Source: Cellulomonas shaoxiangyii
GTDB taxonomy: Bacteria; Actinomycetota; Actinomycetes; Actinomycetales; Cellulomonadaceae
Assembly: GCF_004798685.1 (NCBI RefSeq)
Contig: NZ_CP039291.1
Location: 2,418,001 to 2,482,000 of the forward strand
Reading direction: 5' to 3'
Length of the DNA: 64,000 nucleotides
A program made the position numbers and the translations under genes. Positions 1 to 7,999 of the stretch are shown piece after piece; position 1 is the stretch's first letter; the number at the start of each line of letters is the position of its first letter. The notes beneath the pieces are model-generated. The model did not search any database. It was not told where the DNA came from and saw only the letters and a list, made by a program, of their open reading frames with translations.

Positions 1-784
1 CGAGGGCGGCGTCGCCCGCGAGCCCGTACGGCAGGCCCGCGGCGTCGCCCTCGTCGGTGCACACGACGCGCAGGACACGCTCCGCCAGGCCGGCGTCCTC
101 GAGGTCGTGCTGCGCGAGCGTCGTCCGCACCAGGCTCGCGAAGCCGCCGGCTCCGCCGACCGGGTCGCGCGCGTAGACGCGGACGAGCCGCGCGCACAGC
201 CAGGCGGCGGACTCGTCGACCGCCGCGTCGCCGGCGAGCGTCCCGCGCGGCAGGCGCCACAGCACCTCGTCGGCGCGCAGGACGAGGGCCATGAGCGGGT
301 CGGCGGGCGGGCCGAGCGCCCGCCACACCGCGGCCAGGTCGGCCGCTCCGGTGCGCTGCAGGCGGTCGTTGATCAGCAGGTCGCTCCACAGGTTGGCGAC
401 CGGTCCGACCAGCCGGTCCTGGTCCACGAGACCTGCCCGCACGCGCGCCGCGATCCGCACGCGCGTGCGGTGGTCCACCGGGGACAGCAGGTGGTGGCCG
501 ACCTCGTGCGCGAGGACCGCGACGGCGTGGTCGGCCAGGCCGCGCGCCACGGCGTCGGCGAGGTCCACATGCACCTCGACCCGCCGGCCGTCGTACCAGG
601 CGAAGGAGCCGACGTCGGGGGCGTCGTCCGTGTGCAGCACGGGCGCGTGCATGCGCGACGCGCGGCCCCACGCGGCGAGCGCGTCGGGCCACGCCGCACG
701 CCAGCGGTCGGCGACGGCGTCGAGGTCGGGGCCGTCGCCGGGGGCGCGCGCGCCGCGCGCCGGCGCCGTGGCGTCCGCGCTCAT
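1..784 (-). CDS. HExxH metallopeptidase-like partner of a MoxR ATPase (C-terminus off the window)
   Basis: About 261 residues are visible before the left edge. The N-terminal 30 residues are Ala/Pro-rich; a zincin-type motif HEVGHH lies at residues 93-98, preceded by a hydrophobic strand and followed by a helical segment with charged residues, as in VWA/MoxR-associated metallopeptidase-like proteins. No signal peptide or membrane segment is seen, so it probably acts in the cytoplasm. The ATG overlaps the stop of the upstream gene (ATGA), so it is translationally coupled to the bpX-like gene and the MoxR ATPase. A VWA domain could lie in the missing part or in the next gene, but nothing here shows it. 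The substrate is unknown; the catalytic role is inferred only from HExxH. Confidence 0.6.
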   Translation of the reverse strand, partial: MSADATAPARGARAPGDGPDLDAVADRWRAAWPDALAAWGRASRMHAPVLHTDDAPDVGSFAWYDGRRVEVHVDLADAVARGLADHAVAVLAHEVGHHLLSPVDHRTRVRIAARVRAGLVDQDRLVGPVANLWSDLLINDRLQRTGAADLAAVWRALGPPADPLMALVLRADEVLWRLPRGTLAGDAAVDESAAWLCARLVRVYARDPVGGAGGFASLVRTTLAQHDLEDAGLAERVLRVVCTDEGDAAGLPYGLAGDAAL

Positions 785-1623
785 GCGGCCCGGCCCTGCG
801 GCGCCGTGCGCACGACGTCGAGCGCGTAGGAGTGGGCCCGGCTGACGAGCACGACGTCCGCGGGGCCGGCGGGGGCGGGGACCACGCCGGTGACGGTGTC
901 GGACCAGGGCACCGGGAGCGCCGCGGGCACCGGCGGCTCCCGGCGCGCGGGCACGGTCGCGTCGCCCGCGGGGCCGGGCTCGGTCGTGAGCTCGGCGTCG
1001 AGCGCGACGACCGCGGACCCGTGCACGTCCGCGACCACCGCCCACCGCCGCCCGTCCGCGAGCGCGAGCCACCCCGAGGGTCCGCCGGGCACGGCGCGCG
1101 GCAGCCCGACCCACGGCCCGCCCAGCGGCAGGAACCCGCCGACGCGCGCGACGACCCCGGGGTCGGTCGCCGCACCGGGCCACCACCACCGGTCGGCCCG
1201 GTGCCGCTCCAGCACGGTCGCGACGTCGACGTCGCCCGGCAGTGCCAGGAGCGGGCCCGCGAGCTCCGCGGGCAGGTGCGCGGCCGCGTCGAGCGCGGCG
1301 TCGCGGTACCGGACGAGGCCGCAGCGCCACGCGGCGACGAGCATCGCGCCACGCACGTGCACCGGGTCCGCGGGTGCCGGCGCCGCGGCCACCAGCCCGG
1401 CCCACCGCTCGACGGGGACCCGCCGGCCGACGACCGCCGCGGCGGCGACGCACGCGTCGACCACCGCGTCGGGGTGCGCGTCCCACCAGCCGCGCAGCAG
1501 CGGCAGCGCGCGCAGCACGGCGGCGCGCTGCGGGTGGTCCCCGGCCCAGCGTCCGCGGGCCACCAGGTCCAGCGTCACGCGCACGACGGGGAGCGTGCGG
1601 CGGGCGTCACCGGTGGCCGCCAC
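781..1623 (-). CDS. Uncharacterised protein of the MoxR operon; possible frameshift at its N-terminus
   Basis: I do not recognise the family with certainty. The visible 280 residues are Ala/Trp-rich helices (about 1-130), then a beta-rich half with repeated strand-turn patterns (about 150-270). Its position between a MoxR ATPase and a metallopeptidase is where MoxR ternary systems carry a bpX-type protein; that link is inference. The start is unclear. The same frame stays open, with protein-like codons, up to the end of the MoxR gene but has no ATG or GTG there. A GTG at 1769 overlaps the MoxR stop (GTGA) and leads in the -1 frame to a G-rich run near 1738-1745; one extra G there would join both frames into a protein about 48 residues longer. 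The downstream neighbour overlaps by ATGA. Confidence 0.6.
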   Translation of the reverse strand: MAATGDARRTLPVVRVTLDLVARGRWAGDHPQRAAVLRALPLLRGWWDAHPDAVVDACVAAAAVVGRRVPVERWAGLVAAAPAPADPVHVRGAMLVAAWRCGLVRYRDAALDAAAHLPAELAGPLLALPGDVDVATVLERHRADRWWWPGAATDPGVVARVGGFLPLGGPWVGLPRAVPGGPSGWLALADGRRWAVVADVHGSAVVALDAELTTEPGPAGDATVPARREPPVPAALPVPWSDTVTGVVPAPAGPADVVLVSRAHSYALDVVRTAPQGRAA

Positions 1624-1765
1624 GACCGGCTCGAGCTCGGCCAGCGCGGCTCGGACGGCGGATCCGCTCGCGCCGGCGGCGGCCGCGCGCCGCAGCCACC
1701 CGTCGACCGTGCCGGCGTGGTCGCGCAGAACCCGCCCGAGCGGAGCGTCGGGTCCGGCGCGGTGG

Positions 1766-3373
1766 TCACGCGCCGCTCCAGCGCAGCCAGTCGAGGTAGG
1801 CGGAGTACCGCTGGTGGGCGTACTTCAACGCGAGCGCGTCCTCCCACACGTCGCCGTGCAGCTTGGTGGTCGACTGCCAGCGGGCGAGCAGGCCCTCCAC
1901 GTGCGCGAGGCGCGCGCGGACGGTCCGCTCGTCGACGCCGTCGAGGCCCCGCGCGAGCTCGGCCAGCACGTCGCCGACCGGGTCGTCGCCGTCGAGGCCG
2001 GCGGTGTCGTACTGGCGGCACGCCGCGTCGAACATGTCGCGGACCCACGACACGCGGTCCGTGCGCAGCGGCTCGCGCTCGGGGTCGTCGAACGCCGGTG
2101 CCTGCAGGTCCGGCTGGAGCTTGTCGTGCAGCACGAAGGGCAGCACGCCGCGCAGGTCGTCGAGCGTGACCTCGGCGTTGCCGCGGAAGTACGCCATCGC
2201 CTTCGCGTAGGCGATGAGCGACTGCAGCGCGCGCACCGACAACCCGTTGAGCGTCTGCGCGCCGACGTCCTGCGTGCGGTCCCGTCCGTCGTCCGCCGCG
2301 GCCAGCAGGTGCGGATCCACACCGGCGAGGCGCGCCGTGTCCTTGGTGCGGTACTCCAGCTGCCACGCGGCGCGCTCCAGCAGCTCGAGCTGCGCGGCGA
2401 AGTGCTCGAGGCGGCGCCGCACGGGCGCGGGGAACGGCACCCGCAGCACCTCGGCGTGCAGGCGGTCGTGCTCGTCGGCGTCGAACACGATGCCGGGCGG
2501 CACGTTCTCCTCGGGACGCAGCCGGCGCTCGGCGCGCGTCACGAGGTCGCCGAGGAACCGGCTGTTGAACGACAGCGCCTTGACGACCACGTCGATCCGG
2601 TCGCGCAGGGCGTCGACGACCTGGAACGTCCCCCCGCCCGCGTCGTCGTTGGCGGTGAGGTACCAGGCGGACGCACCCGTCTCGTAGATCTGGTCGAACA
2701 CCTCGACGTAGCCGTCCGCGAGGACCGTCAGCAGCGCCGACTGCGTGCGGGTGGGGATGCGGTTGTACTCGTCGACGATCTTCACGCGCATGCCCAGCCA
2801 CGAGCGCCACGCGACGTCGATGTCCGACAGCCTCTCGGCGCCGATGAGGTCGCGCGGCAGCGGCGTCCCGAACATGTCCTGCACCGTCAGCTGCGGGTGC
2901 CCGTGCTGCATGGCGCGGCGCACGTCGCGCACCGGGTAGCCGGCGATGACGCCCATGAGGACGGCCGAGGCGGTCTTGCCGCGACCCGGCCCGCCGACCA
3001 GCAGGCAACGGCCCCGCACCGCGAACGTGAGCAGCGGCAGCAGGACGAACGACGAGTACGACTGGTCGGTCGGCAGCTCGACGGCCGCCCGCGAGTCGCC
3101 GACGCGGTAGGTCGTGCGCGGGCGCGCCGCGTCGTGGAACTCGAGGTCGTAGTGCGGGCTGATGATCGCGTGGTTGACCATCCAGAAGTACGCCTGGCGC
3201 AGCTTCTCGTCGAGCGGGGTGCCGGCCGGTGCCGCGGAGCCCACGGACGCGTCGGCGAACAGGTGCGCGACGTCCAGCGCGACGTCGGCGCCGTGGCGGG
3301 AACGTGCGCCCGCCCTGGTCGGGGCCGCGGAGACGTGGGTCAGGCCGGGGTCGCCGGCGGGCTCGTCGCTCAC
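1766..3373 (-). CDS. MoxR-type AAA+ ATPase
   Basis: 535 residues. The AAA+ core has Walker A GGPGRGKT at about 127-134, a Walker B/DExx equivalent DEYN at 201-204 and a sensor-1 stretch YLTAND some 45 residues later. This is the MoxR style (VDEYNR rather than DDAA). The C-terminal third is helical and charged, larger than in minimal MoxR proteins (about 320 aa), as in MoxR members that work with VWA and other partner proteins. MoxR ATPases act as chaperones that remodel or load metal into partners. The start is the GTG overlapping the nadR stop (GTGA); its own stop overlaps a GTG for the next gene. It is likely cotranscribed with pnuC-nadR upstream and the metallopeptidase downstream. Confidence 0.8.
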   Translation of the reverse strand: MSDEPAGDPGLTHVSAAPTRAGARSRHGADVALDVAHLFADASVGSAAPAGTPLDEKLRQAYFWMVNHAIISPHYDLEFHDAARPRTTYRVGDSRAAVELPTDQSYSSFVLLPLLTFAVRGRCLLVGGPGRGKTASAVLMGVIAGYPVRDVRRAMQHGHPQLTVQDMFGTPLPRDLIGAERLSDIDVAWRSWLGMRVKIVDEYNRIPTRTQSALLTVLADGYVEVFDQIYETGASAWYLTANDDAGGGTFQVVDALRDRIDVVVKALSFNSRFLGDLVTRAERRLRPEENVPPGIVFDADEHDRLHAEVLRVPFPAPVRRRLEHFAAQLELLERAAWQLEYRTKDTARLAGVDPHLLAAADDGRDRTQDVGAQTLNGLSVRALQSLIAYAKAMAYFRGNAEVTLDDLRGVLPFVLHDKLQPDLQAPAFDDPEREPLRTDRVSWVRDMFDAACRQYDTAGLDGDDPVGDVLAELARGLDGVDERTVRARLAHVEGLLARWQSTTKLHGDVWEDALALKYAHQRYSAYLDWLRWSGA

Positions 3374-4548
3374 GCGTCGGAGTGTGGCACGCGGTCGGTC
3401 GTTGCCCCGGGCAGCGCAGCCCGGGTGTCGCGCGCCCCCGTGCGCGCCCCGACGACGCGACCGTCGACGATCCGCACCGCGTCCCCGCCGAGGTGCACGA
3501 CGTCCCCGTTGGCCTGCGGCATCGGGTCGGCGAGCGGTCGCGGCGTCGCGAGCAGCGGGCGCACGAGCGCGGCCGCCGCCTCGAGCCGGGTCGCGCGGTC
3601 GCCCCGCAGCTCGACCCACGGGGCGCCGCCGGCCGCCGCCTGGTCGGCGAGCACCTCCCGGAACCGGTCCTGCATCGCGTGCCGGACGTGCTCGCCGTCG
3701 CGCAGGCCGTCCTGCACGAACGGGATCTCGTCGCCCGTGAGCAGGTACAGGTCGGGCACGCGCGCCGCCGCGAGCGCGCGGACGCTGGGCGAGGGCGTGC
3801 CGACGTAGCGCTCGTGCCAGAGCGTCGTGGCCAGGACGTCGGTGTCGCAGACGAGCAGCGGGACGGGCGTGCGGCGGGCCGCGTCGTCCTCCCGGCGGGC
3901 CTGCTCGCGCGCGACCAGGTCGAACTCGGCCGTGTGCCACGGGGCGTCGAGGCCGCCGGGACGCTCCGCCGACCACTCGCGGCCGAACTCCGCGACGGCC
4001 GGCAGCCCGAACAGGGCCGTGAGGTCCTCCGCGAGCGTCGTCGTGCCGGTCGACTCGGCGCCGGTCACGACGACACGGCGCACGTACCAGGCGCGCACGG
4101 GCGCCGGCAGGGCCCACCAGTGCGCGGCCGGGTCGGCCCGCACGGCCGTGCCCGAGACCGGCACGCCCCGGCGTCCCGGGTCGGCCTGGAGCCACGTCGC
4201 GCCGAGGCGCCGGGCGAGCTCCGCGCCGTACGCGTCGGACGTCGCGACGGCGTCGACGGGCGCGTCGAGCAGCGACCGCATCACGGCGACGTGCGCGTCC
4301 CACGCGGCCGGGTCGGCGTAGTCCACCGGTGCGTCGTCGAGGCCGTGCACGACGTGCGCGGTCGGCAGCTCCTCGCGCAGCCACGCGGCGCGGGTCTCGG
4401 CCGGCAGCGACTCCGCCGACGACGCGAGCACCTGCACGGTCACGCGGTCGCACCGCGCGAGGGCGTGCCGGACCAGGGCGAGGTGGCCGGCGTGCGGCGG
4501 GTAGAACTTGCCGATCACGAGGCCGTGGCGGTACCGCCGCTCGCTCAC
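3370..4548 (-). CDS. nadR: Bifunctional NadR-like nicotinamide-nucleotide adenylyltransferase / ribosylnicotinamide kinase
   Basis: 392 residues. The N-terminal nucleotidyltransferase domain begins GKFYPPHAGH (about 13-22; the GxFxPxHxGH motif) and has an SGTAVR stretch, the counterpart of ISxTxxR, near residue 136. The C-terminal P-loop kinase domain starts near residue 165 with GAESTGTTT, where the usual Walker A lysine is replaced by threonine. As I recall, this form is common in actinobacterial NadR-like proteins. Together the domains phosphorylate nicotinamide riboside and adenylate NMN to NAD+. No N-terminal HTH repressor domain is present, unlike enterobacterial NadR. It overlaps pnuC upstream and the MoxR gene downstream by GTGA, so NAD-precursor salvage and the MoxR module appear to share one message. 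Confidence 0.85.
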   Translation of the reverse strand: MSERRYRHGLVIGKFYPPHAGHLALVRHALARCDRVTVQVLASSAESLPAETRAAWLREELPTAHVVHGLDDAPVDYADPAAWDAHVAVMRSLLDAPVDAVATSDAYGAELARRLGATWLQADPGRRGVPVSGTAVRADPAAHWWALPAPVRAWYVRRVVVTGAESTGTTTLAEDLTALFGLPAVAEFGREWSAERPGGLDAPWHTAEFDLVAREQARREDDAARRTPVPLLVCDTDVLATTLWHERYVGTPSPSVRALAAARVPDLYLLTGDEIPFVQDGLRDGEHVRHAMQDRFREVLADQAAAGGAPWVELRGDRATRLEAAAALVRPLLATPRPLADPMPQANGDVVHLGGDAVRIVDGRVVGARTGARDTRAALPGATTDRVPHSDA

Positions 4549-5156
4549 GCGGGCACGCCGGGCGCCGCCGTCGCCGGCGCGGCGTCGTCCTCCTGCGACC
4601 CGGTCCGCAGGTCCCGCGACCACGCGCGCCAGCCCTGCACGCACAGCGCGATGAGCAGCACGTACAGGGCCGCGGTCAGGTACAGCCCGAGGCTCAGGTA
4701 GAGGCCGATCAGCAGCACGTCGGTGACGATCCACACCGCCCAGCTGCCCACCCACTTGCGGCCGAGCATGAGCTGCGCGACGAGGCTCAGCGCGGTCGTC
4801 CCGCCGTCCCACAGCGGCTGGACGGAGGCGCCCGTCGCGTCGAGCACGCGCGCGAGCGCGACGGTGCCGAGCACCACCACGACCGCGGCGACGGGCCACA
4901 CGGCGCGCGGCGTGCGCCGCACGGGCAGCGTCGAGCGGTCGGGGCCGCCGCGGACCCACCAGTACCAGCCGAGCGCGCCGAGCACGAGGTAGACGACCTG
5001 CAGGGCGGCGTTCGCGCCGATGCCCGCCTGCCAGAACAGCACGACGAACACGAGGTTGTTGGCGATGCCGACCGGGAAGTTCGCGACGTGCTGCCGAGCC
5101 GCCAGCCACACGCACGCGGCGCCCGTCACGAACCCGATGACCTCGACCCAGTCCAC
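4545..5156 (-). CDS. pnuC: PnuC-type nicotinamide riboside transporter
   Basis: 203 residues with about seven hydrophobic segments. It has the aromatic-rich PnuC signature (WYWW near residue 78) and the early VGIANN stretch lining the substrate path. PnuC facilitates uptake of nicotinamide riboside; the downstream NadR kinase traps it. I placed the start at the GTG at 5156, which opens directly into the first membrane segment. A longer form from 5198 adds 14 residues with no signal-like character. First gene of the coupled chain; its promoter must lie in the 60 bp shared with the divergent MerR gene. Confidence 0.85.
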   Translation of the reverse strand: MDWVEVIGFVTGAACVWLAARQHVANFPVGIANNLVFVVLFWQAGIGANAALQVVYLVLGALGWYWWVRGGPDRSTLPVRRTPRAVWPVAAVVVVLGTVALARVLDATGASVQPLWDGGTTALSLVAQLMLGRKWVGSWAVWIVTDVLLIGLYLSLGLYLTAALYVLLIALCVQGWRAWSRDLRTGSQEDDAAPATAAPGVPA

Positions 5157-5217
5157 GGTCGCAGAGGCTAGCCCGGCGCGGACCGGACGCCCGTGCACGA
5201 CCCTCCGTCCGGCGGGG

Positions 5218-5248
5218 TTGACCTTGACGCGGCGTCAACTCCTACCGT
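5218..5248 (+). promoter_or_regulatory. MerR-type promoter with 19-bp spacer and operator dyad
   Basis: A -35 TTGACC (5218-5223) and a -10-like TACCGT (5243-5248) are separated by 19 bp. The spacer contains the dyad TTGACG-CGG-CGTCAA (5224-5238). An over-long spacer with an internal dyad is the classic promoter that MerR-family activators untwist. It sits 50 bp upstream of the MerR gene starting at 5298, so autoregulation is expected. Confidence 0.75.
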
Positions 5249-5297
5249 GGAGCGAGTCCGCCGAGGGGCGGGCACGGACGAGCGGGAGGGAGGAGCC

Positions 5298-6053
5298 GTG
5301 GAGGCGTCCATCCAGGAGGTGGCGCGGCTGACCGGCACGACCAGCCGCACGCTGCGCCACTACGACGCGGTCGGGCTGCTGCAGCCCAGCCGCGTCGGCC
5401 GGAACGGGTACCGCTGGTACGACGACGACGCGCTCGTGCGCCTCCAGCGCATCCTCCTGCTGCGCGACCTGGGGCTCGGGCTCACCGAGATCCGGCGCGT
5501 CCTCGACCGGGAGACCGACGAGGCGGCGGCCCTGCGCCGCCACCTCGCCCGGCTCCGCGCCGAGCAGGACCGCCTGGCCCGCCAGGCGGCGTCCGTGCAC
5601 CGCACGCTCACCGCACGAGAGAACGGAGCAGGGCTCATGGCCGCAGACATCTTCGACGGCTTCGACCACACGCAGTACCGGGAGGAGGTGGAGCAGCGCT
5701 GGGGCGCCGAGGCGTACGCCGCGTCGGACGCCTGGTGGCGCGGCCTGTCCGACGCCGACCGCGCGGGGTGGAAGGCCGAGACCGAGCGGCTCGGCGCCGA
5801 CTGGGCGGCGGCCGCGCGGTCGGGCGTCGACCCGACGTCCGACGAGGCGCAGGAGCTCGCGCGGCGGCACGTCGCCTGGCTCGGCTCGGTCCCCGGCACG
5901 CCGGGGCACGGCGCGTCGCCCGTCGCCGCGTACGTGACCGGGCTGGCCGACATGTACGTCGCCGACCCGCGCTTCGCGGCGAGCTACGGCGGCGAGGAGG
6001 GGGCGACGCTCGTCCGCGACGCGCTGCACGCGTACGCCGCACGCCACCTCTGA
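5298..6053 (+). CDS. MerR-family regulator with TipAS-like effector domain
   Basis: 251 residues. Residues 1-70 form the MerR winged helix (SRTLRHYDAVGLLQP, then NGYRWY); residues 75-115 are the dimerising coiled coil. Residues 120-250 match the TipAS antibiotic-recognition fold, with a FDGFDHTQY start and an alternating Trp/acidic pattern (EEVEQRWG, AWWRGLS). TipA-type regulators bind thiopeptides or other amphipathic drugs and activate their own gene and efflux genes. The GTG at 5298 is preceded by GGAGGGAGGAG. The two-gene ABC exporter converges on it across a shared terminator, so it may not control that exporter directly. Confidence 0.85.
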   Translation: MEASIQEVARLTGTTSRTLRHYDAVGLLQPSRVGRNGYRWYDDDALVRLQRILLLRDLGLGLTEIRRVLDRETDEAAALRRHLARLRAEQDRLARQAASVHRTLTARENGAGLMAADIFDGFDHTQYREEVEQRWGAEAYAASDAWWRGLSDADRAGWKAETERLGADWAAAARSGVDPTSDEAQELARRHVAWLGSVPGTPGHGASPVAAYVTGLADMYVADPRFAASYGGEEGATLVRDALHAYAARHL

Positions 6054-6115
6054 CCGCGCCGGTGACCGCGCGCGGTCGTCCACCGCGGTGACGCACCCCG
6101 GCGCACCGGAGCAGC

Positions 6116-6149
6116 GTGGCCCCGCCCGTCCTGCGACGGGCGGGGCCAC
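6116..6149. terminator. Bidirectional hairpin terminator between convergent genes
   Basis: A perfect 15-bp stem (6116-6130 with 6135-6149) with loop CTGC lies between the 3' ends of the MerR gene (+) and the ABC exporter gene (-). Confidence 0.8.
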
Positions 6150-6154
6150 GCACG

Positions 6155-7999
6155 TCAGGTGCTGCGCAGGGACTCCTGCCACTGCGCGTGCAGCGAGGCG
6201 AACCGGCCGCCGTGCGCGACCAGCTGCTCGGGGCTGCCGTCCTCGACGACCCGGCCGTCATCGACCACGAGCACGCGGTCGGCGTGCATGACGGTCGAGA
6301 GACGGTGCGCGATGACGACGGCCGTGCGCCCGGTGAGGAGCGTGCGCAGGCCCTCCTGGACGAGCTGCTCCCCGGGGATGTCCAGCGAGCTCGTCGCCTC
6401 GTCGAGGACGAGGACGGCCGGGTCGGCGAGGAACGCGCGCGCGAACGACACGAGCTGCCGCTGCCCCGCGGACAGCCGCACGCCGCGGGTGTCGACGCCG
6501 GTGTCGTAGCCCTCGGGCAGGGCCGCGATCAGGTCGTGCACGCCGACCGCGCGCGCGGCGGCCTCGATCTCGGCGGGCGTCGCGTCCGGACGGCCCAGCG
6601 CGATGTTCGCGCCCACCGACCCGGAGAACAGGTACGCCTCCTGCGTCACCATGACGACGGCCCGGCGCAGGTCCACCGGGTCGAGGTCGCGCAGGTCCAC
6701 GCCGTCGAGGCGCACCGCGCCCTCGCGGGGGTCGTAGAACCGGGCCAGCAGCTTGGCGACGGTCGACTTGCCCGCACCGGTCTCGCCGACCAGCGCGACG
6801 GTCTGCCCGGCCGGCAGGTGCAGGTCGAGGTGCGGCAGCACCGTGGGGCCGGTGCCGTAGCCGAACTCCACGCCGTCGAAGCGCACGTCGCCCGTCGCGG
6901 CCGGGAGGCGCACCGGCCGCTCGGGGTCCGGCACGGTGGGCTCCTCGGCGAGCAGCGCCGACAGCTTCTCGAGCGCCGCCGTCGCGGACTGGAAGCTGTT
7001 GTAGAACATGCCGATCTGGGCGAGGGGGGCGAAGAACCGCCGGGCGTAGAGCACCGCCGCGACGAGCACCCCGACGGCCATGTCGCCGTCGAGCACGCGC
7101 AGGCCGCCGACGAGCAGCACCCCGGCGACCGTGACGTTGCCGATGAGCACGAGTCCGGTGTCGAAGACGCCGTTGACCCGGATCGCCTCCGCGTTGGCCT
7201 CGCGGTACTCCTCGGTGAGGTCGTCGTAGACCTCGGCGACCTGCGTCTCGCGCCGGAACGCCTGGACCGCGCGGATGCCGGTCATCGTCTCGACGAACCG
7301 CACGATCACCCGCGCGACCGCGGTCCGGCTGCGCCGGTACTGCGCCTGCGAGCGGACCTGGAACCAGCGCGTGAGCAGCACGCCCGGCACGACCGCGACG
7401 AGGAGGACCCCGCCGCTGCGCCAGTCGAGCAGCACGAGGCTGGCCGCCGTGAACACCATGGCGAGGCCGCTCGCGGCGAGCGTGGTGACGCCGCCGTCGA
7501 GCAGCTCGCGCAGGGCCTCGACGTCGGAGGTCTGCCGCGAGATGACGCGGCCGGACGTGTAGCGCTCGTGGAACTCGAGGCTGAGGCGCTGGGTGTGCCG
7601 GAACACGCGCCGGCGCAGGTCCAGCAGCACGGCCTGGCTGACGCGCGCGGCGAACCGCACGGTCGCGGCGGTCAGCACGCCCGCGACGAGCGCCGCGACG
7701 GCGTACGCGGCGGCCGTGGTCAGCAGCGGGGCGGCGTCGCCGTCGCGCAGGGCGGGCAGGCCGCGGTCGATGCCGAGGGCGACCAGCGCCGGGCCGGCGA
7801 CGAGCGCGAGCTGCGCCCCGACGACCACGAGCGCCGTCCCCCACACGCGGCGGGAGACCGGGCGCAGCAGCGACCCGAGCAGGGCCAGCGAGCGGCGCCG
7901 CACGTCGCGCGGGTGCAGCGCGAGGTCGCCGTCCTCGTCGTGGGTGGCGTCCGGGCGCGGCGACCCCGCGGCCGGCGGGCGGGGGGCGGTCGTGCTCAT
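6155..7999 (-). CDS. ABC exporter half-transporter, second subunit of a heterodimer
   Basis: 614 residues: a six-helix transmembrane domain (about 45-330), then an ATPase with Walker A GETGAGKS (near 405), signature LSAGQ and Walker B VLVLDEATSS with a catalytic Glu. The signature reads LSAGQ rather than LSGGQ, common in one half of heterodimeric exporters. The ATG overlaps the stop of the upstream half-transporter (ATGA). The pair resembles the lipid/multidrug exporters of actinobacteria (BmrCD/TM287-288 type). Substrate unknown. Confidence 0.85.
   Translation of the reverse strand: MSTTAPRPPAAGSPRPDATHDEDGDLALHPRDVRRRSLALLGSLLRPVSRRVWGTALVVVGAQLALVAGPALVALGIDRGLPALRDGDAAPLLTTAAAYAVAALVAGVLTAATVRFAARVSQAVLLDLRRRVFRHTQRLSLEFHERYTSGRVISRQTSDVEALRELLDGGVTTLAASGLAMVFTAASLVLLDWRSGGVLLVAVVPGVLLTRWFQVRSQAQYRRSRTAVARVIVRFVETMTGIRAVQAFRRETQVAEVYDDLTEEYREANAEAIRVNGVFDTGLVLIGNVTVAGVLLVGGLRVLDGDMAVGVLVAAVLYARRFFAPLAQIGMFYNSFQSATAALEKLSALLAEEPTVPDPERPVRLPAATGDVRFDGVEFGYGTGPTVLPHLDLHLPAGQTVALVGETGAGKSTVAKLLARFYDPREGAVRLDGVDLRDLDPVDLRRAVVMVTQEAYLFSGSVGANIALGRPDATPAEIEAAARAVGVHDLIAALPEGYDTGVDTRGVRLSAGQRQLVSFARAFLADPAVLVLDEATSSLDIPGEQLVQEGLRTLLTGRTAVVIAHRLSTVMHADRVLVVDDGRVVEDGSPEQLVAHGGRFASLHAQWQESLRST

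Noticed and set aside
890..3808. Very long open frames on the plus strand
   Set aside because: They are opposite the MoxR and NadR genes, with Arg/His/Val-rich composition typical of antisense GC-rich frames and no family match.
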